DNA from: Monoplex corrugatus
Lineage: Eukaryota; Mollusca; Gastropoda; Littorinimorpha; Ranellidae
Assembly (NCBI GenBank): GCA_030674185.1
Contig: JAPXFY010000026.1
Location: 39,370,131 to 39,434,130 of the forward strand
DNA: 64,000 nucleotides
Direction of reading: 5' to 3'
Below, one piece after another: positions 26,001 to 39,500 of the stretch (the stretch's first letter is position 1; every line of letters starts with the position of its first letter). The notes under the pieces were generated by a model. That model did not search any database. It was given only the letters and a program-made list of their open reading frames with translations, and was not told where the DNA came from. Position numbers and translations under genes: made by a program.

Positions 26001-28452
26001 TCAGGGCTGTCACCATTACCCAACTGCTTAGGCCTACTACATTAGGGCTGTCACCAATACCCGACTTAGGCCTACTACATTAGGGCTGTCACCATTACCG
26101 ACTGCTTAGGCCTACTACATTAGGGCTGTCACCATTACCCAACTGCTTAGGCCTACTACATTAGGGCTGTCACCAATACCCGACTGCTTAGGCCTACTGC
26201 ATTAGGGCTGTCACCATTACCCGACTGCTTAGGCCTACTGCATTAGGGCTGTCACCATGCCACCCACAAAAGTCACAGATTAAAATTACCGCCTCATCAT
26301 CACATCAGTCGGTCTTTTGCAAGTTCAAGACATCCACAGTCATACAAGTGAGAGGTCCAACTAAAATTAGATCTTTTGCCACTGAAATTAAATCAAATCA
26401 AAGATATTCATTCCTCTTAAGAAAGGAAAAATATTTTCCGGAAGAATATCACGAAACAAGATCTTCAGTTATTCAGCTGTAATATGTTTCTGCGTGTTGT
26501 TTAACTGTTCAAGCAACCAAGTAACATTTGTCTGATCTTGAGACTCTCATCACACGCATGCATCAAGAGCTTTTAATAATATAATGGTAATAATTATAAT
26601 AATAATAGTAATATAATAATAATAATAGGAATACAATAATAATAACAATAAATACAACAACAACAACAGAGAGTACATACGGAAAGTGCGACCCATATGC
26701 ATCTACTTAACACTACTCAATTTCACTTTCTGACGAAACCAAAGAGATCGACCAATGTAGTATTATGTAGTAAACTTTGTTATCCGTTTGTTTATCCCAT
26801 TTTTCTTGAACGACACTTTTTACACAATTAATGTGCATTTTAGATTTCAGTCTGTGTGAGGAACACCAAGGTAAAATAGTCTGCCTCTGATGGCATTTTA
26901 GGCAGTTGGTCTACGGCCTCATAATCTCGAATGCCATCTTGAATTGACGCTACAACAATGCAGTAACCATCTGTTCTTAGGGTGTTATACAGTTCATAAA
27001 CTATAGACAATTGCAGGCAGATTTGGGTGGAGCGCATATGGAATTGTCCAACTACGATGTATCTCCATTTAAGAAACTCCAAACTTCATAAACTATATTT
27101 CATAAGCACTGGGTGATTAATGTTGCAACAAGAAATAGCCTCCAATGCAGACAGCAAGTCAGACAAAATTCATCCTGCCACACTTTATATACTTATATCA
27201 TTTTCACAATCACAGAAACATATTTCATTGTGGGGTTTTCATCATGTTTAAAGCCCAGCAGCTATCTCAAACAAAAACACACACATCTAAACACGTTAAT
27301 GAGATTCAAGAAAAGGAAACCTGGAAAGAAAATGAAGTATACATATCACTGCATTCACACACATAATCTTAAGGATATGCCTTGGAGCTCGCTATTCCAC
27401 CCAACGTATCTAAAATGGATTGAAAACCACTAAATCTGAATACAAACGCACAAACATGATTAAGAACATAAAAAACATCCGTAAAAAAAATGGCACACAG
27501 TACCTACAATTGCTGATAAGCAGTCACATTTTCTTACAGCCACTAATACAGTTAATAAATGTACCCAATTATCAATTCTAATAGACAAAAAAGTATGTAA
27601 GATTTATGGATTATAAAAACGTGATAGATCAGCAAGACAGAAAATGAAAAAGGAAGAGAGACAGAAACATTAAGAGTGACAGAAAACAGGAAATTTCGAG
27701 AACAGAATTTCCAAAAGATGAGGATACTATCTATGCTGAAAGAACCTCAGTATCCTCATGACGGAACCATTGTCAGATCACCAGCACATTCTAAGGATCA
27801 TGTAACGGAGGAAAATAATTGGACGAAATCACAATTAATGTAAAAAATCGTAATAAATGTAAAAAAAAACTGAACTGGGGGTATTACCACTGAATATTTA
27901 TAAAGCAAACACAGAAATACGATGAATAAAAATCACTGTTAAATTCATTCCCTTAAACATTTACACACGTTTTCTGAAAGTAGCCTCGTAATTAAAGGCC
28001 AACAAATCTCTACCGAACTTGTCCAGTCACACTTAGTATATAATGTATAATTCAGCCGTCTGTTGAATATACTGGAGGACTACGAAATCCACTCAACATT
28101 ACGACAGCCCGTTTCAACTATTATCAAAATCATTCTATCCACCTCGTAAAATGAACATTAAACAATACGAAATTCAGTGAATGAGGTAGACAACTAAATC
28201 ACTTAGCCCTTGTGTGTGTGTGCGAGTTCGTTCGTTCTTTGATTTAACGTCTTTTCACTATAAGTGATATTAGACGGGGGGGGGGGATAAAAAAAAAAAA
28301 AAAAGAGATGAACAAAATAAAATGTAGAACAATAATTGGACGGGTTGGATTGGGGCAGAGGGAAGACATTAGTAGGTGGGAGAACAGTAAAATGGAACAA
28401 GAACTTAAATAACAATTAACTTCAACAACGTGAAGGGAAATTGTAACACTAA

Positions 28453-28548
<96 letters not shown>

Positions 28549-31500
28549 CGCGCGCGTGCTTGTGTGTGTTGTATGTTTATGCAAGTTTTAGGCCAGTGTG
28601 TACCTTCGTTTCTCTCGGTAAGCGTGCCATCACTGTTTGCATACAAACCTTTATTACTATTTTAACAGATGTTTCTTCAAAAGTCATACGAGTGTGGCAG
28701 TTTAGCAGGTTGCCGTTGACAACTTTGATGCAACCAATAGCTGTTTTTTTGGGTTTTTTTTGTTTTTTTGCACGCTCAAGTGTGTTGCACGTGTATGCTA
28801 ATTTTTGTATTCATATTTCAACAGCAATATTCTGAGGACTCACGTGAGCATGAAACTCGTGGGGCAGGTTGCTGTTGACGATCTTGAGATAGTCCACCGT
28901 CATCTCCAGGATGGACGCCATGTCAGTCTTACGTCCACGCACGTAGGGCAGCAGCACGCGCAACTGGTCACAACTGTCCTTGATCCTTTCCCTGTGAACT
29001 TGAGAGGAGCTGTGTACGCGCGTTAACTTTCACACGCATCGACCCCCGTAGTGACCTCGTTGGTCAGGTCAAGGTCACAGATTAATCGTCGTGTGTCAGT
29101 TAAAGTCGCGTCGTTAATGTAGTACGTCAAGGTCATGTCCATTCCAAGTCGGGCAATGTCAAGATTACGTACCTTACGGTTCAAGGTAATTCTAGTCAAT
29201 GTGAATAACATCAACGGCACACATACAGTTAAAGTTCACATTTTCTCTAGTCAATGTGAATAACATCAATGGCACACATACAGTTAAAGCTCACATTTTC
29301 TCCAGTCAATGTGAATGTTATCTATAGCACACATACAGTTAAAGTTCACATTTTCTCTAGTCAATGTGAATGGCGCACATACAGTTAAAGTTCACATCTT
29401 CTCTAGTCAATGTGAATGGATCTATGGCACACATACAGTTAAGGTTCACATCTCCTCTAGTCAATGTGAATGGCATTTATGGCACACGTACAGTTAAGGT
29501 TCACATCTTCTCTAGTCAATGTGAATGGCACACATACATTTAAAGTTCACATCTTCTCTAGTCAATGTGAAGGGCACACATACATTTAAAGTTCACATCT
29601 TCTCTAGTCAATGTGAAGGGCACACATACATTTAAAGTTCACATTTTCTCTAGTCAATGTGAATGCCACACATACATTTAAAGTTCGCATTTTCTCTAGT
29701 CAATATGAATGGCACACATACATTTAAAGTTCACATTTTCTCTAGTCAATGTGAATGGCACACATACAATTTAAGTTCACATTTTCTCTAGTCAATGTGA
29801 ATGGCACACATACAGTTAAAGTTCACATCTCGAGTCAACGTGAATGGCACATATACAGTTAAAGTTCACATCTCCTCTAATCAATGTGAATGTATCTACG
29901 GTGCACATACAAATTAAAGTTCACACCTCTAGTCACTGTGAATGGTATCTACGGTGCACATACAGTGAAAGTTCACATCTCCTCTAGTCAATGTGAATGG
30001 TATCTACGGTGCACATTCAATTAAAAGTTCACACCTCTAGTCAATGTGAATGGTATCTACGGTGCACATACAGTTAAAGTTCAACATCTCTAGTCAATGT
30101 GGATGGCACACATACATTAAAGTTCACATCTCCTCTAGTCAATGTGGATGGCACACATACATTTAAAGTTCACATCTCCTCTAGTCAATGTGGATGGCAC
30201 ACATACATTAAAGTTCACATCTCCTCTAGTCAATGTGAATGGCACACATACATTTAAAGTTCACATCTTCTCGAGTCAATGTAAATGGCACACATACAGT
30301 TAAAGTTCACATCTCCTTAGTCAATGTGGATGGCACACATACATTTAAAGTTCACATCTTCTCGAGTCAATGTAAATGGCACACATACAGTTAAAGTTCA
30401 CATCTCCTCTAGTCAATGTGAATGGCACACATACATTAAAGTTCACATCTTCTCTAGTCAATGTGAATGGCACACATACATTTAAAGTTCACATCTTCTC
30501 GAGTCAATGTAAATGGCACACATACATTTAAAGTTCACATCTTCTCTAGTCAATGTGAATGTCATCTACGGCACACATAGAGTTAAAGTTCACATCTTCT
30601 CTAGTCAATGTGAATGGCACACGTACATTTAAAGTTCACATCTTCTCTGCCTTTATATGCATGGTATAATATACTGCTGCTCCTGCTTACTACTACAAAC
30701 GAAGATTGAAAAAGGAAAAAAAAACATACAAAAATAATAATAGAACAGATTACCTTCGGTGTTTTTCTTTTGTTGCATGTTCCACACGGCACCAAGAAGG
30801 AGGGGTAGAAGGTCTGCCATTGGAATGTCTGGCTCTGTGAATATACACAAAGAACTGTGTTTACACGTGATACAGCGAGCCGTTGTTCTGTAGGTTCGAC
30901 CTATTTATTATCAGCAGTGTTCATTATCTTAATTGGTCAGGTCCCATGCTCATAACGTGCTCCTGCTCCAAGGTCAACAGGTGTATACCTGCCAGTGCCT
31001 AAACCCACATCATGCGTAACGACATACAGAATATCAAAATGCATATCTGCTAGTACCTGAACCCCCTTCGTAGGTAACTGCATGCAGAATATCAAACGTG
31101 CACACTAAAGATTTTGTTAAGTCGTATCACTGGATGACTTTTCTCCGGGGACTCTGGTTTTCCCTTCAGCCCCTTGGCTGTTGGTTTAGGATGTTTTTCT
31201 TCCTATTCAAAGGTCAGACCGGATTGGTTGCACTAGGCACAATCCATTTACATCAGCCATACCTCTTGATTAAATATTTTCCCATTCAGTCGATCATGGT
31301 TATATTTTCTCTCATGCATCACTTAATTGTGGGATCCTTTACATTACAAACACTACTCTTCGCTAGTGCATCAAGGTTTTGTTTTTAGCCCTGGACCCTC
31401 TTCAGGATAGAACAATAATTATATGGCATGACCACTTTTCAGAATTGCAGAATTCATTTCATTTCCACTTTGACATCATATTTACTCAGAAACACATTAT

Positions 31501-32553
31501 GATGTCATTTTAGTCAGTTCATTCCTTTTCTCACACTGGACAGAGCAGCAGGGAAGTTTCAGTCTTTTTCTCCTAATTTTTGTATCTGGTGTTTATTTGT
31601 TTGTGATCTTACGATTGACAAAGGCCAGTTGGCCGAAAATTTGTGCCTGTCTTGTCTTGTTGTATTAAATACACGATCTTATTCTTTTTTCCCGTTTTTT
31701 TTCTGGTTCCTGTTTGCTTGAACGCGGGCAGTCGCACTTGTTTTGAACCACATGATATTCTCAGATACCTGACAGTAATCCTTCCAACACCACACACACA
31801 CACACACATACACACACACATACACCATAATACAAAACGCCACTCACTCACTCACTCACTTACACACACACACAACACACTAAAACACATAACACTAAAC
31901 ACACACACACCACTCCACAACACACCACACACACTAATCACATACACACACACACACATCACCACCACCACCACCACCACATTTCAGAACCTACCCGAGT
32001 TTGGGCGCTTTGGACGTAGGTGTACCATGCTGTGGTGGAAAGAGGAATGGGGTGGGGGGCTTCAGGTCTACCACATCCACCTCCCCATGTATACCGCTGT
32101 CGTTTGTGGTGTCGGAAGCCAAAGATGACAAACTATGCAAAAATGACAAGACATCAGTGTCTTAGTGGTTAGAATCCCAATAAACCCAGCGTGCTGGGCT
32201 ACCTTCTTCACAACAACAACAACAACAAAATGCTGATGATTTAAAATTCATAGAGAATAATGTGAAATAAAACAAGAGAAATGAAATGCAACTTCATTTT
32301 TAACGGTACTGATTTAAGTATGCAGGCACACTTATGTACTTACCGTTACTAATCTACTTATATCAAAACAATAAAGAAGGGTAATGCAAATAGATTCTAA
32401 GTGTAAACATATTACAAAGAGATTAAAATCTAAACAAAACAGACAAAATAAAATAAGAGAAATAACTGGTAAAGTAAAACATTTTATCATGAATAAACAC
32501 GCGCATGTGTACTTGTGTGTGTGTGTTGTGTGAGCGCGCGCGCGCACGTGTGC

Positions 32554-32646
<93 letters not shown>

Positions 32647-35600
32647 TGGAGTGAACAAATGTATGTGAGCGTCTGTGTGTATGTGTGTGTGTGCGCGCGC
32701 GCGCGCGATCATTTAATGATAATATAAAATACCTATCCAGATGAACAATGTAGAGAATTATGGGACGAAATGACAGAAAGCAAGGGAACAAGGCAGAAAC
32801 AATGAGAGTGACAGAATAGAGGACATTTTTAGCACAGAATTTCCAGAAGGTGGGGGCTACTATCCACACTAAAAGAGACCCAGGCATCCCCACTTGGCGG
32901 GGGGGGGGGGGGTTAATGACTAGGCCACACTCTTAACTCAAAATTATCAGGACAGTATCTATCATTATCCTGAATTCGATTCTTCTTTTCTTTTATTATT
33001 GTTTAAAGCCCAGCCGACTGCGCAGAGCCATATCAGGGCTATAACTGCTTCAAAACGCACAAAACTTCAACAACAACAAAAGAAAAACAAAAGAAAATTA
33101 CGCAGACCCTACACATATCAGTGCATTCACGCACATAATCTAAGGACATGCCCCCGGCGTAGGACCATTCCGTCCGATTTATCGCACAGGGGAAATTTAA
33201 AAAACACACCTGAATACAAATATAAGCATACATAAGGACACCAAAACATATATAAAAACAGGCATAAATTACCTAAAATTGCTTCCGCATATCTCACCTC
33301 CTTAGAGCCAAAAATGCACTCAATACATGTACCCAATCATCAATCCGAAGAAAACGTACGTTAAGACTTTATCAAAAAAATACAGGTGAATGGACCAGTA
33401 AGGCAGAAAATAAGTAGAAATGACAGAAAGCAAGGCAACAAGGCAGAAACAAAGAGAGTGACAGAAAAGAGGAAATTTCTAGCACAGAATTTCCAGAAGG
33501 TGGGGATACTATTTATACTGAAAGAGCCCCCGGCAACCCAATGGGGGGGGACCTGAATTCGATAGTTTTATTTTGTTCTTTTGTTCTTTTCTTGTAACTG
33601 TAATGGTCGTTTACTAGACTATGCACTTGGTTCATTAACAGACGTTCACAATCTGTTTTCGTGAGATGGATCTTGTTGAGGCTCAGGACCTTTGTTACTG
33701 TTATTGTTGTTTAAAGCCCAGCCGACTGCGTAGAGCCATATCAGGGCTATAACCACTTCAAAACATACAAAACTTCAACAGGAAAAAAGAAAAAGAAAAA
33801 AAAAATTAAGTACACATATCTGTTTTCGTGTGTTTCTGGTTTTAAACCGTATATGTTCTCGATTAACTGATGATCACTGAATAACGAAAAGCATTACACA
33901 CCTCAGTTCTATGGTGGACTCCGTACTGACACTGGATTCAGGCGTGGTGGGGCTCATTGGGGCATCTCTCAGACTCAACTCGTAATCTATGTAAGCAAGC
34001 AAGCAAGCAAGGTGACACACACACACACAACACACACACACACCACAAACACACGCACATTCACATACATACATACACATACATAACATGCACACACACA
34101 TACACATACACAAACACTTAATCGTACTAAATGCCACTTTAAATATCACACAATGAAAAAATATACACATACACAGACACTTAAATCGTACTAAATGCCA
34201 CTTTAAATATCAACACAATGAAAAAATATTTTAAAAAGGCGTCAATTTAACAAAATGTAAAAGAAAAAAGTAAAAAAAATACGTGCTTAATGTCTTCATT
34301 GTTGACCGAACGCTCTGGATTGGTGGTTTTGGATTTTGTTCCAGTGGTAGGCTGATAAAATACCAGTATAAAATATAGACTAGGTAAAACATAGTCCAGG
34401 TAGGGCCTCAGGACCTGGCCAGTTCATGTGCAGGCTTAAGGCTTGTGCCACGGTCACCATACACATGGCACCTGTGACGTTAGTGCATATGGAATTCGTT
34501 CCGAGTGCGGAGACGTCGTCTTGAGAAAGTGAAACTGAAACAGAATTGGGGGAGGTTTTTTTTCTACTTTCGTTTGTCGTCCACACGGTCAGCCCACACC
34601 TGACGATGAAGACGGCCGATTCTTCCAGTTCTTGCTGGATGCCATGGCCCTTAGTGGTCAGAGGCATTATAGTAGCCAGTAGCTTTCCTCCATCCTCTGT
34701 ACGAAACGTTCGATGGAAGGGGCCTCCAGTTGCTGAGATGGATCTTGTTGAGGCTCAGGACCTTTGTTACTGTTATTGTTGTTTAAAGCCCAGCCGACTG
34801 CGTAGAGCCATATCAGGGCTATAACCACTTCAAAACATACAAAACTTCAACAGGAAAAAAGAAAAAGAAAAAAAAATGAAGTACACATATCAATACATTC
34901 GCGCACATAATCTAAGGACACTGTTATTGTTGTTTAAAGCCTAGCCGACTGCGTGGAGCCATATCAGGGATATAATCGCTTCAAAACATACAAAACTTCA
35001 GCAGGAAAAAAGGAAAAAGAAAATTAAGTACACATATCAGTACATTCGCACACAAAATCTAAGGACATTGTTATTGTTGTTTAAAGCCCAGCCGACTGCG
35101 TAGAGCCATATCAGGGATATAACTGCTTCAAACACACAAAACTTCAACAGAAAAAAAAAAGAAAAGAAAATCCAAGGACACATATCAATACATTCGCGCA
35201 CATAATCTAAGGGCATGCCCCCGGCGTTGACCAATCCGTACAATTTATCGCACAGGGGATTTAAAAACACCTGAATACAAACTAAGTATACCTAAGGACC
35301 CAAAACATATATAACACGGGCCTTAATTACCTAAAATTGCTTTCGCATCTCATTTCCCTAGAGCCAAAATGCACATAATACATGGACCCAATTATCAATC
35401 CTAAAAGAAAGTACGTAAGACTTAATCAAACACATACAGGCGAATGGACCAGCAAGGCAGAAAATGATAGGAAGAAAGGACAGAAAGCAAAGGAGGAAGA
35501 AAGAAACAAAGAGAGTGACAGAAAAGAGGAAATTTCTAGCACAGAATTTCTTGAAGGTGGGGATACTATATTGTACTGAAAGAACCCCTGGCATCACCAT

Positions 35601-36508
35601 GGGGGAAAGATACAGACTAAGACATAGTCGGCTACAGTAAACCTATTTCAAATTAATAACCAACTTCAGAGTCGAAGCGACATTGATGAAGTACCAGTAA
35701 ATAATGGAAACATCTGCTACAGTACACGTATTACAGCAGTCAATATGGCGAATAAACATGGCGACTCTAAGTGGTCAGAAGCCACTTCATGAAATGAAAA
35801 TACGCTGGTGTCACGTTCAAGCTCATTTTGCTTATAGCCCAGCCGAATACGAGAGCCACATCAGGGTTGACGTCACGTCAAAAACGACAACCGGGTTAAG
35901 TTAAAAGAAAACAGTTAAAAACATGCTTACGGTCAACCTTGCAAGTCTAAAACGCAATTAAAGAAAACCATACTCGGAAGTTAAATCATATCAGTTGAAA
36001 TCTACTGGTGTTTGGTAAAAATTGGAAAAGTGCAACAGGAGGGACGTCTCGGGAGAGGTTCTTTGAGGAATACCTGGTGTCAACTTGACAGATGTCCAGT
36101 CAAAATACTTCTGTCGTATTGTCGCCTTGGACACTGGCTCGAGCAGGATTTCATCGATTCCGTGAAGGTTCAGATTAACTGTTGAAAATATGTAAATTCT
36201 GAATAAGGAAACGGCTAAAAAGAAAACACATCAAGTGCACGTGCACACACACACACACACACTAACAACACATGTGCCCACGCACATATAATGATATCGA
36301 GACAGAAGGCACACGGACAGACAAAGGCATACGACACACACAATGTACAGGCAGAAACGGACACAGACAAACAGAGGATATGCAACAAAAGGATACGATA
36401 GGATCAACATTTTTGGGTTAACAGGTAAATATATCCAGTTTTATTGTTGGCCTCGTCTGGCCCATGCCTCAAGAAGAACAACACAACCCAAGTGCACAAT
36501 GCCTCATT

Positions 36509-36592
<84 letters not shown>

Positions 36593-39500
36593 GTGTGTGG
36601 TGTGTGTGATGTATGTATGCGTGTGTGTGTGTGTGTTGTGCGTGTGCGTGCGTGTATGTATGCGTCTGTGTGTACGCGCGCGCGTGCGTGAGCAGGGTGT
36701 GTGTGTTATTTCTAACGGAAAGACTTCCCCATAACCCAAAGGTTGTTGAAGTGATCACTAGGGTGGGTCCACTTCCTTGCCTCTCTGCTTTTTTTCCCCC
36801 AATACTGAACAGCTTTAGACACTCATTCGCAGACGGACGGACTGGAACCCCTACACACAAACGTTCTACAGCCAGACTCGAAATCGTGCAATCCATGCTA
36901 ACCATTAATTAAAAATCGACGAAGAACATCAGTCAAACGCTTTGCTCTTGTGACAACGACAGAAAAAATACAGTTGCAATATCATAAAATTGTCTATCAC
37001 CATAATTATGAAAAATATCTCATATTCTGTGGGTACTTCCACCCTGTTCTTGTGGAGACGATAATTTCGGTTTTCTCTACCGATTACATGCCCGAAATGA
37101 ATTGGAGTTCGAATCCTTGTGTCCGTAGTTTGCGGGGACTCTCGCTGGAAGGATGTGGATGGAGGTCCTCTTACCAGAGTGTAGGAGGGGGAGGAGTTAT
37201 CTCGCTTGGTCACGTTATTGTTATTGTTTAAAGCCCAGCCGACTGCGTAGAGCCATATCAGGGCTATAACCCGTTCAAAACAGACATCAAACTTCCATAG
37301 CAAAAATAGGAGCAGCAAACAAAGGAGCAGCAAACAAAGGAACAGCAAACAAAGGAGCAGCAAATAAAGAACAGCAAACAAAGGAGCAGCAAACAAATGC
37401 ACACACACATACATATACACACACACACACATAGGTAAATAGATGGATAGATGGATGCATGGACGGACAGTCAGACAGACAGATATATATAGATACAGTT
37501 AGACAGATATGGATAGAAATAGACAGACAGATAGACAGATAGATAAATGGATAAATCATCATCATCAGCTGCCCTGCCGCTTGGCGTTGGCGATCATGGA
37601 CTTCAATCTGTCTCTATCTCTTGTTGCCTCAAGCATCTCCTCCACTCTCCTCGTCTTCAGCCACTCTGCAAATCCGTCTAGCATTTTCTCCCTGGGTCTA
37701 CCTACTGCTCTCTTTCCCTCCAGCTTTCCCGTTGTGACCAGGTGCTCCAAATCCCCCTTCCTCATAAAATGGCCTATAAATGTTGCCTGTCTTTTCCTAA
37801 TCTTCCTTATGAATGATCTACTTGTGTCTGCCTCCATCAAGACTGTCTCGTTTGTTTTCTTTGCTGTAAATGGATAAATACATAGATATAAAGGGAGATA
37901 CAGATAAACTGATAGACAGCTAAAAGGATATAAAATATACCAACAGGCAGACAAACAGGGGGCGGGGGGTAAACACTTACTTTCAGGCTGAGTGACAGTA
38001 ACTCCCAGCTGGATTGTCTTCCGGTTCAGCTTGCTTGAGTATCTATTGACAACAATCAATTATAAAACGCGCATGAGCGTATGAAAACAGGTAAGCGCGC
38101 ATACACACGCACGCACAGCAGCACAGAGACAGACCCACGCATGTGTGCGCATACACCATAAACACACACACTACCATTACCATGAATGATAGACAAACCA
38201 CTCCAGTAATCTCCCCTTTCCCCGCGCTTTCCAACCTTCTAATATCCTGAGTTAACCCCTTGACTCCTGCACCTTGTCCACCAGCATCCCGCAGTCAACC
38301 ATGCAAGCAAAGCAAAAATTTAACCCTTTGATTTCCTTACCCTGTTCACCAGTTTCCCGCAGGACGCTGATATATAGGGTGAGGGAGTCAAAGGGATAAC
38401 TTATTGAGGTTTGTGGATTGGGTGCGGGGGTCAGTGGGTAAAATTCCAATCCTTTAACATAAAAAAACTTGTGTGTTTGATGCCCACGTTCGTGTTCCAA
38501 TAACTCTGACGGCTTCAGCCTACATGCAGTATTTCAAGGGATCCAGTCGTTGCTTTCATTTTGTCCACCGATTAGTGTTTTCCGCAGGCCCAAGGCGTCT
38601 GCTAGACAACTCCTGGTAGACTGAGGATGTACCACAGTCCGAGTAATGATAAATCCTCCTTATACCGATTCAAAACAAAATAAAACAAAACAAAATAATA
38701 ATAATAAAAATGAGTCAACTAAACACAACAAACAGAAACAAATGACTAAACTAAACACGAAATTCAAAACAAGTGCGACTGCCCGCGTTCAAGCAAACAG
38801 GAACCTGGAGAAAAAAAAACACGAAAAAAGAAGAACAAGAACACGTATTTAATACAACCAGACAAGACAGGCGCAAATTTTCGGCCAACTGGCCTTTGTC
38901 AAGCGTAAGATCACAAACACACTCACCAGATACAAAAATTATGAGAAAAAGACTGAAAATTTTCTCACACTGGACGGAGCAGCATGAAGTTTCAGTCTTT
39001 TTCTCCAAATTTTTGCATCTGGCGTTTTGCTTGTTTGTTTGTCTGTGATCTTACGCTTGACAAAGGCCAGTTGGCCGAAGATTTGCGCCTGTCTTGTCTG
39101 GTTGTATCAAACAGGCGTTCTTAGTCTTCTTTTTTGTGTTTTTTTTTTTTCTGGTTCCTGTACACTAAACACGGTTTACCTGATCCCTGTGATGACGCCT
39201 AGGATGTCCTCAGACGGCGGGCAAGGCAGCTGTAACCAAATCAGTTGGAAGACATGCTCGTTGCATAAAGCCAAGGCCTCTGTGGCCGCGCACGTGACCA
39301 GCTCGTGATCCGCCACCACCTGCATAAACAGTCTAATATCAGACTACCAAGATTATCGTACCTAAATCCCTGATGCACATCAGAAATATCCAGCAGAATC
39401 AGTCAAACCAAAACAGCATTCAAGAAGATGAAAAGCGTTCTTACCAACAAACGCCTTCAATTAACATCAAGAAGAGTTTTCTTGAGTGTTAAATAGAACC

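Noticed and set aside
29023..29220. 65-codon minus-strand frame just upstream of exon 9
   Set aside because: It lies in intron 8 and has no acceptor/donor pair in the right phase; its end overlaps the minisatellite.
30754..30850. Alternative reading of exon 8 as [18 protein letters not shown]
   Set aside because: It looks protein-like, but the phase inherited from exon 7 and required by exon 9 selects the frame with HATKEKHR, which completes the bHLH basic region.
31098..31388. 96-codon hydrophobic plus-strand frame in sohlh2 intron 7
   Set aside because: The hydrophobicity reflects T-rich DNA; no supporting signals.
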